A stretch of DNA of 16,528 nucleotides, taken from the NCBI GenBank assembly GCA_030017935.1, contig JASEGF010000021.1, positions 1 to 16,528 of the forward strand, in the 5' to 3' direction. Shown in pieces: positions 1 to 6,953 of this stretch. A program made the position numbers and the translations under genes. This stretch comes from Bacteroidales bacterium (GTDB lineage Bacteria > Bacteroidota > Bacteroidia > Bacteroidales > DTU049). The first letter of the stretch is position 1, and each line of letters opens with the position of its first letter. A model generated the notes under the pieces. That model searched no databases, had not been told where the DNA came from, and saw nothing but the letters and a program-made list of their open reading frames with translations.

Positions 1-38
1 AATCTTTATCCACTCAAAACGTTATAGAACTATTTATT

Positions 39-2456
39 TTATTTCATCAAAAATCCATATTCATAAACTTTTTGTTCTATTTTTTTGGATAAAATTGCAA
101 TAGCAAATTTTAGATTACTTAAAAGTTCCATATATTTTTTATCATCACTTTTATTTTTCATCTTCCCTTTGTCGTCTCTACCTTGGAAATATTCTCTGAT
201 ATCGTAATAGCTAGCATTAGGATTAGAATCGGGTTGTGAGTGATAGTATCGCCAGAGCTCTCTACCAGCATCGAATACTGCTTTTGCTTCGTTAGAAAAA
301 ACTAAAATAGTATTTTGTTTTTCTGAATTATCGAAAATAGTGTTTTCATCATTAGTTTTTATTTTCCCTTGTATGAAATCGGTCATGAAATGGCTGTCAA
401 ATTTATCTCTTGCATTCACCTCGTCCTCTGTGAATGGTATCCAATGATTTATGCCTTCTTTTGATGTGATCCTATTTTGAGTATGAAACAAGGTAAATGC
501 AAGGCAGTCATTCTGAAATTCTGTATCTGTTTTCCATCCATCGTTAGGATAAAGAAATTGGTCACGATCATTTAGCCAAGTGGCTTCTATACAATGACGC
601 ACTGAAAAATAAATAGACGATACTATTAAATTATTAGATGTAATAATATTTGTGTGATTAAAGTTATTATCCGATGTAATACGTATATAATTTTGATTTT
701 GGAAATCATTACCTCTTGTATTCATTATACCTATATAATATGGATTTTTATCATAAAATTTGCTATACCAATCATTAATATATTTAATATTATTTAATAT
801 TATGATTTTTTTCTGTTTAACAAAAACACCATTTTCATTATACACATCAGCTATTATTTGATTAACATTTTCTTTAATAGATGTATCCCATATATGAAAA
901 CCAATAGGAAATTTGCCTTTTACATTATCAAAAGTATAAGCTGGTACCACAAAAAGTTTACACAATTTCGCTTGAAAAATATTCCTAAATACTTTAAAAT
1001 TATCAGCTTGAAGTATTTTAAGTTTCGAGAAATGAGCAAGAATACAATCGGGGATTTCTTTATAAATTCTTATTAAAAACTGAGCAAAAATCTCATTACT
1101 TGCATTACCAATTTCATTTTTATATCGCAAATAAATTTTATTATTAGTGGCAGTTTTTGCTTTATTTTTTCCAGTACCTGTAACAGTTTTTGCTGAGGCA
1201 GCTTCTGCATAGGGTGGATTGATATAAATTACTAATTTTTTTCTTTTTTCTGGGTCATTAATTATTTCCTGTAACCCTTCTGGGAGTTTGCTGAAATCAT
1301 CATTTAAAAAATCAAATTGAAATACATGGCTTTCTATAAGATTAGCTCCATTTTTTATTCTGTCTTTCATAACCTCCACATCTTGTTCATCTAAGGTAGA
1401 AGCCCAAATGTTATATTTGTTGGTAAGTCCAGCAAGCAGATTGCCAGTGCCGGCAGCACAATCCCACACATAATATTCGTCTTGCCAGTTTTCGCCTAGC
1501 ACATCGGTAAGGTATTTTTGTGAGAGTTCCACCCAAATCTGAGGAGTAAAAAAACTTCCTTTTCGTTCGCGAATATCTTGTGGCACCAACAAGTCGCGGC
1601 GTTCCACAATGTAATCCCAATATTCTTCTAATGGTGGGCGTTCATATTTATTCCAAAATTGATTATGTGCTTTTTGATTATCTTTAAATTCTGCTTTTTT
1701 ACTACTGAATAGACCAGTTTCATCTGTTTTTCTATCCAGTTCATAATGATCATGTTTTAGTAAAACAAATAGCTTATCTTTTAGAGTAATATTCTCATCA
1801 GAAAGTAAGTCGGCTAAATAAAAATCTCCATCAATGATACCACTTTTTTTGGCAGCATCCCAATTAACATCAATACTTGGCTTAACTGTCTGCAACCACT
1901 TATTATAAACCACCATGAAATTATTTTTATCAATCCTTATTTTGCTTTGACCAAAATTGCCATGTTTGAAGTTATCTTTTATAAATTTTTTTAGATCTTT
2001 ATCATCATTTTCATAATAAAACAATAGAGTTTTTTCATCAATATTTTTTTTTACCTTATCATAAATAATCTGAAACTCTTTGGTAGAATGATTAGAAGGA
2101 GTGACTTTCCAGTTAAAATCATTTATATAAAAAATATCATGAATGTCATTATAAGGAATAAAAGCAATCTTTTCTGCATCAAAAGCACCAAGGAAAGATG
2201 GAGGTAAATATTTGTCAAAAGTACGAGCTCTACCAATAGTTAATATCAGCTGAACAATAGAAGTATAAATATCTGAAGAGCCTGCTTTTGCCTCAGCCCA
2301 TAACAAAGATTGTGGTTCTGTATCATCTTTTGTAGCTTGCCACATGCTAACACAAAAGTCTACATTGCCGATTATTTTTGTACAATCATATAACCAGAAA
2401 TAATCATGAGCAATTTTATTTTTCAGTTCTTCCTCTCTGATATTCCCATATTTCAT
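39..2456 (-). CDS. Restriction-modification fusion: PD-(D/E)XK nuclease-like N-terminus plus N6-adenine DNA methyltransferase (type IIG-like)
   Basis: 805 aa from an ATG. The N-terminal region (about 1-200) carries D33, then E55-A-K57 after a hydrophobic strand, then Q69, a pattern typical of PD-(D/E)XK nucleases. The methyltransferase core follows: FFTP at 302-305 (motif X region), D332-C-A-A-G-T-G338 (SAM-binding motif I), DEQD near 356, FDF near 381, and NPPY at 413-416 (catalytic motif IV of N6-adenine/N4-cytosine enzymes). Residues about 480-620 are probably the target-recognition part, and the last 150 residues look helical. One polypeptide could thus both cut and methylate DNA, as type IIG enzymes do. 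This is inferred from motifs; a pure methylase with a degenerate nuclease is possible. It lies 39 bp behind the DUF5131 gene in the same orientation, with a promoter-like box in the gap. Base composition is patchy, with the recognition region very AT-rich. Confidence 0.82.
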   Translation of the reverse strand: MKYGNIREEELKNKIAHDYFWLYDCTKIIGNVDFCVSMWQATKDDTEPQSLLWAEAKAGSSDIYTSIVQLILTIGRARTFDKYLPPSFLGAFDAEKIAFIPYNDIHDIFYINDFNWKVTPSNHSTKEFQIIYDKVKKNIDEKTLLFYYENDDKDLKKFIKDNFKHGNFGQSKIRIDKNNFMVVYNKWLQTVKPSIDVNWDAAKKSGIIDGDFYLADLLSDENITLKDKLFVLLKHDHYELDRKTDETGLFSSKKAEFKDNQKAHNQFWNKYERPPLEEYWDYIVERRDLLVPQDIRERKGSFFTPQIWVELSQKYLTDVLGENWQDEYYVWDCAAGTGNLLAGLTNKYNIWASTLDEQDVEVMKDRIKNGANLIESHVFQFDFLNDDFSKLPEGLQEIINDPEKRKKLVIYINPPYAEAASAKTVTGTGKNKAKTATNNKIYLRYKNEIGNASNEIFAQFLIRIYKEIPDCILAHFSKLKILQADNFKVFRNIFQAKLCKLFVVPAYTFDNVKGKFPIGFHIWDTSIKENVNQIIADVYNENGVFVKQKKIIILNNIKYINDWYSKFYDKNPYYIGIMNTRGNDFQNQNYIRITSDNNFNHTNIITSNNLIVSSIYFSVRHCIEATWLNDRDQFLYPNDGWKTDTEFQNDCLAFTLFHTQNRITSKEGINHWIPFTEDEVNARDKFDSHFMTDFIQGKIKTNDENTIFDNSEKQNTILVFSNEAKAVFDAGRELWRYYHSQPDSNPNASYYDIREYFQGRDDKGKMKNKSDDKKYMELLSNLKFAIAILSKKIEQKVYEYGFLMK

Positions 2457-2476
2457 AAAATTAATAGTATTTTAGA

Positions 2477-2484
2477 CAAAGTTA
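2477..2484 (-). promoter_or_regulatory. Bacteroidota -7 box (TAACTTTG) for the restriction-modification gene
   Basis: The minus strand reads TAACTTTG, a perfect match to the phylum consensus TAnnTTTG. It lies in the 39-bp gap between the DUF5131 stop and the methyltransferase ATG, with 20 nt between box and start codon. The same octamer at the same distance precedes ruvB. No clear -33 TTTG was found, so the call rests on one box and its placement. Confidence 0.45.
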
Positions 2485-2495
2485 ATATAAATTTT

Positions 2496-3230
2496 TTATG
2501 TTCTCACAACAGGATATTCAAGCCATTCTTTGTTTTTAAACAATCTGCCATTGGCTTTTTTATTTCTTTTTACTCCATCTGCTCCCCATGTTCCCCATTG
2601 TTTAAAAAAGAAAGGTATATTTTGTTTTTTGCATTGTAAATATATGTTATTCACCCATTCAGGTTTTATTAACCTGGCTCTATTACCTGACTCACCACCT
2701 ACTATTACCCAATCAATATTCTTAAAATCTATTTTATCGATGGGACCAATCAAAGGTTCAAATGAAACGAATTGTATTGTTGACTTTATTTTTCTCAAAA
2801 TATCAATACGATATGTGTAAGATGAATTCTCCACTGTCACACCAAGCCACACATTGTCTGGTACATTATGATTTTGAAAATATTCAAACATATTTTCGGC
2901 TCTTTTTGTCAAAATTTGATATGTATGTTGTGGTGTTTTTTTGATAATGTCAAAAATTTGATCTAAATATTCATCGGGCATATCTTCATGAAATAAATCG
3001 CTCATTGAATTTACAAAAAATCTTTGTGGTTTTTTTATTTTTAATGGTTCATCTAGGCGATGTGGTAAAATTTGAAATTTGAAACCATCTTTATAATCTT
3101 CCATTCCCATAGCTTGTAGCCTTTTAGCAAAAGAGGCTGCATAGCAATTTTTACAGCCTTCAGATATTTTGCTGCATCCTTTGCTGGGGTTCCAGACTCT
3201 GTCTGTCCATTCTATTTTAGTGGGATTCAT
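2496..3230 (-). CDS. Gp37/Gp68 (DUF5131) family protein with three-Cys motif
   Basis: 244 aa. It has the hallmark series of the phage Gp37/Gp68 (DUF5131, PF07505) family: W13-N-P then C19-x6-C26-x2-C29-Y, FVNSMSDLFHE at 72-82, ILTKR at 106-110, WLGVTVEN at 128-135, SFEPLIGPI at 156-164, WVIVGGESG at 174-182 and FFFKQWG at 207-213. The three cysteines suggest an Fe-S cluster of radical-SAM type, but with CX6CX2C spacing instead of CX3CX2C. The repeated beta-strand/loop pattern would suit a TIM-barrel. The biochemical role is not established to my knowledge. The ATG overlaps the TcmP stop (ATGA), so the two are almost certainly co-translated; this pairing of families is known and gives TcmP its name. 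All family motifs are present, so the gene looks intact. Confidence 0.9.
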   Translation of the reverse strand: MNPTKIEWTDRVWNPSKGCSKISEGCKNCYAASFAKRLQAMGMEDYKDGFKFQILPHRLDEPLKIKKPQRFFVNSMSDLFHEDMPDEYLDQIFDIIKKTPQHTYQILTKRAENMFEYFQNHNVPDNVWLGVTVENSSYTYRIDILRKIKSTIQFVSFEPLIGPIDKIDFKNIDWVIVGGESGNRARLIKPEWVNNIYLQCKKQNIPFFFKQWGTWGADGVKRNKKANGRLFKNKEWLEYPVVRT

Positions 3231-4126
3231 TTTTTTATATTTATTATTTGACTTGCAATTTTTTTAGCTGTTCCATTGTTAGATGCAAAAACAAAATGAT
3301 ATATTGGCACATTGCGATTGTTATATAAAACTAATGGTTGTTCTGTTACATAATTCCAAATTGTTTTTAATCTTTTAGTATACAATTCAGCTATTTTTTC
3401 AATGGAATCATTTATCTTTTGAGTAATTTCTATTTCACCAAATAATGTATTTTCTTTTTTACTCTTGTAAAATTCCTTTTGTATTTCATCTTTTGTTATT
3501 CCAAAAAAACTTTCAAGTTTATTAATATTTTTAAGATTCCCTTTTCTATCTAATAACCTATTAATTATAATACCACTTGGCAGTAGTATCCATATATCTA
3601 CTTTTTTATTTTTTAATTTCTCTATACTAGCCCAATTTAATTGCATACCAAATGGATCAAGTAATATAAGGGCTACTTTTGAATTATCTAAATAATTACT
3701 AAATGAACTCAATACTTCATTAATGTCTTTTGGCAAAAATTCATATTTTGATTTTTTATCAAAATATTGTTCTATTTTGTTTTTTAAATTTTCTAATGCT
3801 TTTTTATCTATATCAATAAAATAGTATTCGTCAAATTTCTTATCAAGACTAACAACTCTTTCTGCTGAACCTTTATAAACATTTATTTCAGATTCATCAA
3901 TATCTAATTCTGAAAATAAAAGTGTATCATGTTTATCTTGATTTTTATGAGAAGATCTGTCACCACAACCAGCAAAACCGTCAAAATATATTATTGTTTG
4001 TGGCCATCCATTGTGTTTTATTCTTTGATTTAACATTATTGTTAAATACGCATTTACATATTTTTCGAAGGCAACTAATTTTTGTTCTGTCCATATACCG
4101 CCCCAATTTTGATTTTTATTTTGCAT
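3227..4126 (-). CDS. tcmP: Three-Cys-motif partner protein TcmP (methyltransferase-like)
   Basis: 299 aa from an ATG. The N-terminus (WGGIWTEQKLVAFEKYV, 8-24) is typical of TcmP proteins. A Rossmann-type SAM-methyltransferase core is suggested by YFDGFAGCG at 47-55 (motif I: D49, G50, G53, G55), F103-I-D-I-D107 (motif II) and LLDPFG at 155-160 (motif IV position). The C-terminus (PIYHFVFASNNGTAKKI, 274-290) also fits the family. It is the first gene of the minus-strand set and overlaps the DUF5131 gene by 4 bp. Known association: TcmP is regularly encoded beside a Gp37/Gp68 three-Cys protein. Inference: it methylates, or helps modify, nucleic acid or another substrate with its partner. No clear promoter was found; a weak TCGATTTG lies about 55 nt upstream (minus strand, 4182-4189). 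Confidence 0.9.
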   Translation of the reverse strand: MQNKNQNWGGIWTEQKLVAFEKYVNAYLTIMLNQRIKHNGWPQTIIYFDGFAGCGDRSSHKNQDKHDTLLFSELDIDESEINVYKGSAERVVSLDKKFDEYYFIDIDKKALENLKNKIEQYFDKKSKYEFLPKDINEVLSSFSNYLDNSKVALILLDPFGMQLNWASIEKLKNKKVDIWILLPSGIIINRLLDRKGNLKNINKLESFFGITKDEIQKEFYKSKKENTLFGEIEITQKINDSIEKIAELYTKRLKTIWNYVTEQPLVLYNNRNVPIYHFVFASNNGTAKKIASQIINIKK

Positions 4127-4188
4127 AAAAAATTTTTTTACTAAATTAATGAATTTTCTTGTTAATTAATTATTTTAATTACAAATCG

Positions 4189-4374
4189 ATGAATAAAACT
4201 GTACAAGCAAGCCGAACTCTCGAGAATTATCAGATACCTACCCATATAGATAATTACAGAAACTTAATCAAAAGCCTAGAAAATAAAATTGATAAAAAAA
4301 ATTACGAACTTCACGGTCTATCTAATGATGACATAATAAAGATAAAAAAATTGTGTGGGAATAAACTGGTATGA
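4189..4374 (+). CDS. Small ORF resembling the C-terminal tail of a type IIG restriction-methylase; possible gene relic
   Basis: 61 codons from an ATG; a TTG at 4159 in the same frame would give 71. Residues about 24-53 contain YRNLIKSLENKID and YELHGLSNDDIIKI, which match the I-D-x-x-V-Y-x-L-Y-x-L-T-x-x-E-I pattern found at the extreme C-terminus of many Eco57I-like restriction-methyltransferases. The first 20 residues are not recognised, and no promoter box or ribosome binding site is apparent. It is divergent from tcmP. The likely reading is the leftover 3' end of a second restriction-modification gene beside the present one. A genuine short protein cannot be excluded, and the resemblance rests on about 25 residues. 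Confidence 0.42.
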   Translation: MNKTVQASRTLENYQIPTHIDNYRNLIKSLENKIDKKNYELHGLSNDDIIKIKKLCGNKLV

Positions 4375-4498
4375 GAAAAATTATCAAACGACGATTAAAA
4401 TCTCTGCTTTAACAATAATTTATGATTACGAGCAACTATGCTTACTTATAAAACTATAAAGTTAAAAATCAAAAGATAATTCATTAAATAAATTTTTT
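4375..4498. other. Non-coding gap upstream of the first beta-barrel gene
   Basis: This AT-rich stretch holds no convincing gene, repeat or RNA. It starts with a 13-codon ATG frame overlapping the stop of the small ORF (4371-4412), which I do not consider real. The only recognised signal is the -7 box just downstream of it. Confidence 0.4.
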
Positions 4499-4506
4499 TA
4501 ATTTTG
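4499..4506 (+). promoter_or_regulatory. Bacteroidota -7 box (TAATTTTG)
   Basis: Perfect TAnnTTTG match, with 29 nt between box and the ATG at 4536, giving an expected 5' leader of roughly 20-25 nt. No convincing -33 TTTG was found. The spacing and position immediately upstream of a secreted-protein gene support it. Confidence 0.5.
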
Positions 4507-4535
4507 CAACACAAACCAATTAAAAATATAAAAAT

Positions 4536-5390
4536 ATGAAAAAATTAAATGTAGTTGCAAAAAAAGTAGCTTTATTAATGTTCATTAGTTTATTTAGCAT
4601 AGCTGCTTATTCTCAATTTTATATTAATGTGGGTGGTGGCTACAATCTAGGAATAGCTACTCAATCATTATTATTCAATTATGAAGGCACAAATGATATC
4701 GAAAAAACAGAAAATGTGAAAGTCTCATTGGGCAAGGGGCTAAATTTTGGACTAAATCTTGGCTACATGTTTAATGGTAATATCGGTATAGATTTGCAAT
4801 GTTCATATTTATTAGGAGATGAAACTAGTGGAGAATCTAAAGATAATTTTACTTATTTTAACATTAATTATTATGATTATGAAAAAGAATCTATCAAAAG
4901 TCAGATGTTTAGAGTAAATCCATCCATAATAATAGCTAGTGGTTTTGATAAGCTAGACCCTTATGCTAAATTTGGTGTGATATTAGGCTTTGGCTCTATT
5001 ACTTATAATCGTTTGTATGAGGAATATGAAAATAATCAAATACAGGATAAAGAAGTAGAAAAGTGGAAAATGGATGGAGGAATGGCTTTTGGCATTTCAT
5101 CAGCTCTTGGACTTATGTATCACATATCAGATTTAATATCTGTTTATGGAGAATTAAATTTAGTAGGTATGAGCTATGCTCCTAAAAAAGGTGTAATGAC
5201 TGAGTATACCATTAATGGAGCAGATCAATTGCCAGAATTGACCACAGATGACAAAGAAATTGACTTTGTAGATGATATTACTTATGATTATGATAATCCT
5301 CCATCATCAGCAGAACCTAGTAAAGAACTAAAATTTTATTTCCCTTATAGCAGCATAGGCCTTAATATTGGAGTTAGATTTTCATTCTAG
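4536..5390 (+). CDS. Outer-membrane beta-barrel protein
   Basis: 284 aa. Residues 1-26 form a signal peptide: a basic MKKLNVVAKK, a hydrophobic stretch, then AAYSQ, the usual Bacteroidota cleavage context. The mature part alternates short amphipathic strands rich in G, Y, F and N (such as NVGGGYNLG and GLNFGLNLGYMF) with acidic, polar loops. It ends in GLNIGVRFSF, whose terminal aromatic residue is typical of barrel proteins recognised by BamA. The second half has a long acidic loop around residues 230-262. It therefore probably sits in the outer membrane as an 8-10-strand barrel of the OmpA/OmpX-like superfamily. The ligand or role is unknown. It is followed by a hairpin terminator and is less similar to the two downstream barrels than they are to each other. 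Confidence 0.8.
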   Translation: MKKLNVVAKKVALLMFISLFSIAAYSQFYINVGGGYNLGIATQSLLFNYEGTNDIEKTENVKVSLGKGLNFGLNLGYMFNGNIGIDLQCSYLLGDETSGESKDNFTYFNINYYDYEKESIKSQMFRVNPSIIIASGFDKLDPYAKFGVILGFGSITYNRLYEEYENNQIQDKEVEKWKMDGGMAFGISSALGLMYHISDLISVYGELNLVGMSYAPKKGVMTEYTINGADQLPELTTDDKEIDFVDDITYDYDNPPSSAEPSKELKFYFPYSSIGLNIGVRFSF

Positions 5391-5417
5391 TTGATTTAAT
5401 TTTTGTTAAAATATCTT

Positions 5418-5450
5418 AAAAAAGCAGAATTTTTTATTCTGACCTTTTAT
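5418..5450 (+). terminator. Rho-independent-type terminator hairpin
   Basis: CAGAAT (5425-5430) and ATTCTG (5436-5441) form a perfect 6-bp stem with a T5 loop. Flanking AAAAG and CTTTT can extend it across a two-base bulge, and the right side is T-rich. It starts about 30 bp past the upstream stop codon and ends only a few bases before the next -7 box, separating the two transcription units. Confidence 0.5.
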
Positions 5451-5453
5451 ATT

Positions 5454-5461
5454 TATATTTG
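5454..5461 (+). promoter_or_regulatory. Bacteroidota -7 box (TATATTTG), very short leader
   Basis: Perfect TAnnTTTG match with only 11 nt between the box and the ATG at 5473. Transcription would start about 5-8 nt before the start codon, so the mRNA is nearly leaderless. The box sits immediately after the terminator hairpin of the preceding gene. Confidence 0.55.
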
Positions 5462-5472
5462 TAAAAAAAATT

Positions 5473-6111
5473 ATGAAAAAGATTAATTTAGTTATAGTTA
5501 TTATTTTATCTTTTATCTTGTCGATAGATGCTTTTTCACAAAATTTAAGTTTAGGTGCTAAAGGTGGACTAAATCTATCTAATATGATAGTTAAATATGA
5601 TGATGAAACCTTGAGCGATGACTTTAAAATGCTTGCAGGTTTTCATGTTTATCCTTTCGTAGAGTATTCTTTTTCAGATCTTTTCGCAATAGATGCAGGC
5701 TTAAATTTTCAATCTCGTGGTTACTCATTTGAAGGAGATATTGTCAAAGGTCGTTACACCACTTTGTATTTAGATATACCTATAAATGCTAAGTTTAATT
5801 TTGATTTAGGTAGTGTAAAATTATTTTGTAATGTGGGTCCCTATGTTGCATTTGGTATAGGAGGTACAGTTTATACAGAAACTAACATAGGTAGTTTGAC
5901 AACTACTGCCAGGAGAGATATAGACTGGGGAGATGATTTGAAATCTACTGATTTTGGACTAAATATAGGTGTCGGCCTCGATATTAATAATTTTATCGTT
6001 GGTTTGAATTATGGCGGGGGAATAGCAAACCTATATAATATACATGATTACGACAACAGAGCTTATAATTATGTGTTAAGCCTATCTATAGGTTATAAAT
6101 TTAATCTATAG
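5473..6111 (+). CDS. PorT-like outer-membrane beta-barrel protein, paralogue 1
   Basis: 212 aa. Signal peptide of about 23 residues (MKKINLVIVIILSFILSIDA, then FSQ). The mature part begins LSLGAKGGLNLSNM and has the layout of the small OMP_b-brl_2/PorT-like family: a GxKxGLN first strand, GFHVYPFVEYSFSD near 56-69, DIPINAKFNF near 98-107, FGLNIGVGLDINNF near 162-175, and a final LSIGYKFNL strand. Members are about 200-residue barrels of about eight strands in the outer membrane, mostly of unknown role; the name PorT-like refers to fold and does not imply a T9SS component here. It aligns over nearly its whole length with the next gene, which lies 53 bp downstream in the same orientation with its own promoter, pointing to tandem duplication. 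Confidence 0.82.
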   Translation: MKKINLVIVIILSFILSIDAFSQNLSLGAKGGLNLSNMIVKYDDETLSDDFKMLAGFHVYPFVEYSFSDLFAIDAGLNFQSRGYSFEGDIVKGRYTTLYLDIPINAKFNFDLGSVKLFCNVGPYVAFGIGGTVYTETNIGSLTTTARRDIDWGDDLKSTDFGLNIGVGLDINNFIVGLNYGGGIANLYNIHDYDNRAYNYVLSLSIGYKFNL

Positions 6112-6145
6112 ATACTTATGATTTTCTCTAAATATATAAATTAAT

Positions 6146-6153
6146 TATTTTTG
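6146..6153 (+). promoter_or_regulatory. Bacteroidota -7 box (TATTTTTG), duplicated leader
   Basis: Perfect TAnnTTTG match with 11 nt between the box and the ATG at 6165, exactly as in the preceding paralogue. The 27 bases 6150-6176 (end of box, leader and first nine coding bases) are identical to 5458-5484. Confidence 0.55.
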
Positions 6154-6164
6154 TAAAAAAAATT

Positions 6165-6806
6165 ATGAAAAAGATTTTTATTTTTAGTTTTGTAATGATT
6201 ATATCATTTACAAATGCAATATTTGCCCAAAATATTAGCATAGGAGCTAGAGCTGGCTTGAATTTATCAAGTATGTTTATAAAAGAGGGCAGTTATAGTT
6301 TTAATGATAATTTAAGTATGTTGACAGGATTTCATATAAATCCTTATGTAGAGTATTCTTTTTCAGATAAATTTGCTTTAGAGGGAGGTTTATCATTTCA
6401 AACTCGTGGAACTATTTTAAATGAAACAGATATGATAAGACAGAAAATCACACCTCATTACATAGATATACCTATTAATGCTAAATTTTATTTTAATATA
6501 GGTAAACCTAAAATATATGTTTATGCTGGACCATATTTAGGTATAGGCCTATTCGGTAAAATAAAGCAATATAGAAATGATGCTTTATTAAGTGAAAGAA
6601 CGCTAGAGTGGGGGCAATATATACCTGCAGATTTAAATAGACTAGATTTCGGTATTAATGGTGGAGTAGGAATAGATATTAATAATTTTAGTATAGGTGC
6701 TCAATATGGCTATGGATTTTTAAATGTTTCTACATTAGATAATTATGGTGTCAAAATGCATAATTATGTTATTAGCATATCTATAGGGTATAAATTTGAT
6801 CTATAA
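6165..6806 (+). CDS. PorT-like outer-membrane beta-barrel protein, paralogue 2
   Basis: 213 aa. Signal peptide of about 22 residues (MKKIFIFSFVMIISFTNAIF, then AQ). The mature part shares the ordered motifs of its upstream neighbour: NISIGARAGLNLSSM, GFHINPYVEYSFSDKFAL, YIDIPINAKFYF, a GPYLGIGL strand, DFGINGGVGIDINNF, and a terminal ISIGYKFDL. Loops between strands differ most, as expected for surface-exposed loops after duplication. It is probably an outer-membrane barrel of about eight strands; substrate or partner unknown. It has its own near-leaderless promoter, so the pair need not be one transcript. No terminator hairpin is evident after it, and transcription could run into the repeat-rich gap downstream. 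Confidence 0.82.
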   Translation: MKKIFIFSFVMIISFTNAIFAQNISIGARAGLNLSSMFIKEGSYSFNDNLSMLTGFHINPYVEYSFSDKFALEGGLSFQTRGTILNETDMIRQKITPHYIDIPINAKFYFNIGKPKIYVYAGPYLGIGLFGKIKQYRNDALLSERTLEWGQYIPADLNRLDFGINGGVGIDINNFSIGAQYGYGFLNVSTLDNYGVKMHNYVISISIGYKFDL

Positions 6807-6841
6807 AATTAGGTGTTTTGTTAATAATTGATTGGGAAATT

Positions 6842-6881
6842 GGGTGAATGGGTGACGGGGTGAGGGGGAGAGGGGGAGATT
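6842..6881 (+). repeat. Octamer tandem array GGG(T/A)GANN x5, with G-quadruplex motif
   Basis: Five units in exact register: GGGTGAAT, GGGTGACG, GGGTGAGG, GGGAGAGG, GGGAGATT. Between 6842 and 6876 there are five runs of at least three Gs separated by 3-5 nt, which satisfies the canonical G-quadruplex pattern on the plus strand. Confidence 0.75.
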
Positions 6882-6919
6882 AGTGATTAGTGATTAGTGA
6901 TTAGTGATTAGTGATTAGT
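6878..6919 (+). repeat. Heptamer tandem array GATTAGT x6
   Basis: Six perfect head-to-tail copies of GATTAGT, with the first three bases overlapping the last unit of the preceding octamer array. No spacers are present. Confidence 0.95.
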
Positions 6920-6925
6920 GAAACT

Positions 6926-6948
6926 GGGAGACGGGGAGACGGGGAGAC
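6926..6948 (+). repeat. Octamer tandem array GGGGAGAC x3
   Basis: GGGAGAC followed by two perfect GGGGAGAC units, then the degenerate GAGG. Three G-runs lie here, one short of a second quadruplex motif. Confidence 0.8.
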
Positions 6949-6953
6949 GAGGT

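Noticed and set aside
1411..1620. 69-codon minus-strand frame overlapping the methyltransferase
   Set aside because: It lies wholly inside the motif X/I region of the well-supported methyltransferase in another frame and has no recognisable features; it reflects the locally higher GC content.
3922..4128. Plus-strand 68-codon frame opposite tcmP
   Set aside because: It is antisense to conserved TcmP motifs and has low-complexity composition.
4371..4412. 13-codon ATG frame overlapping the stop of the small ORF
   Set aside because: Too short, with no homology or leader signal. The ATGA overlap is probably chance.
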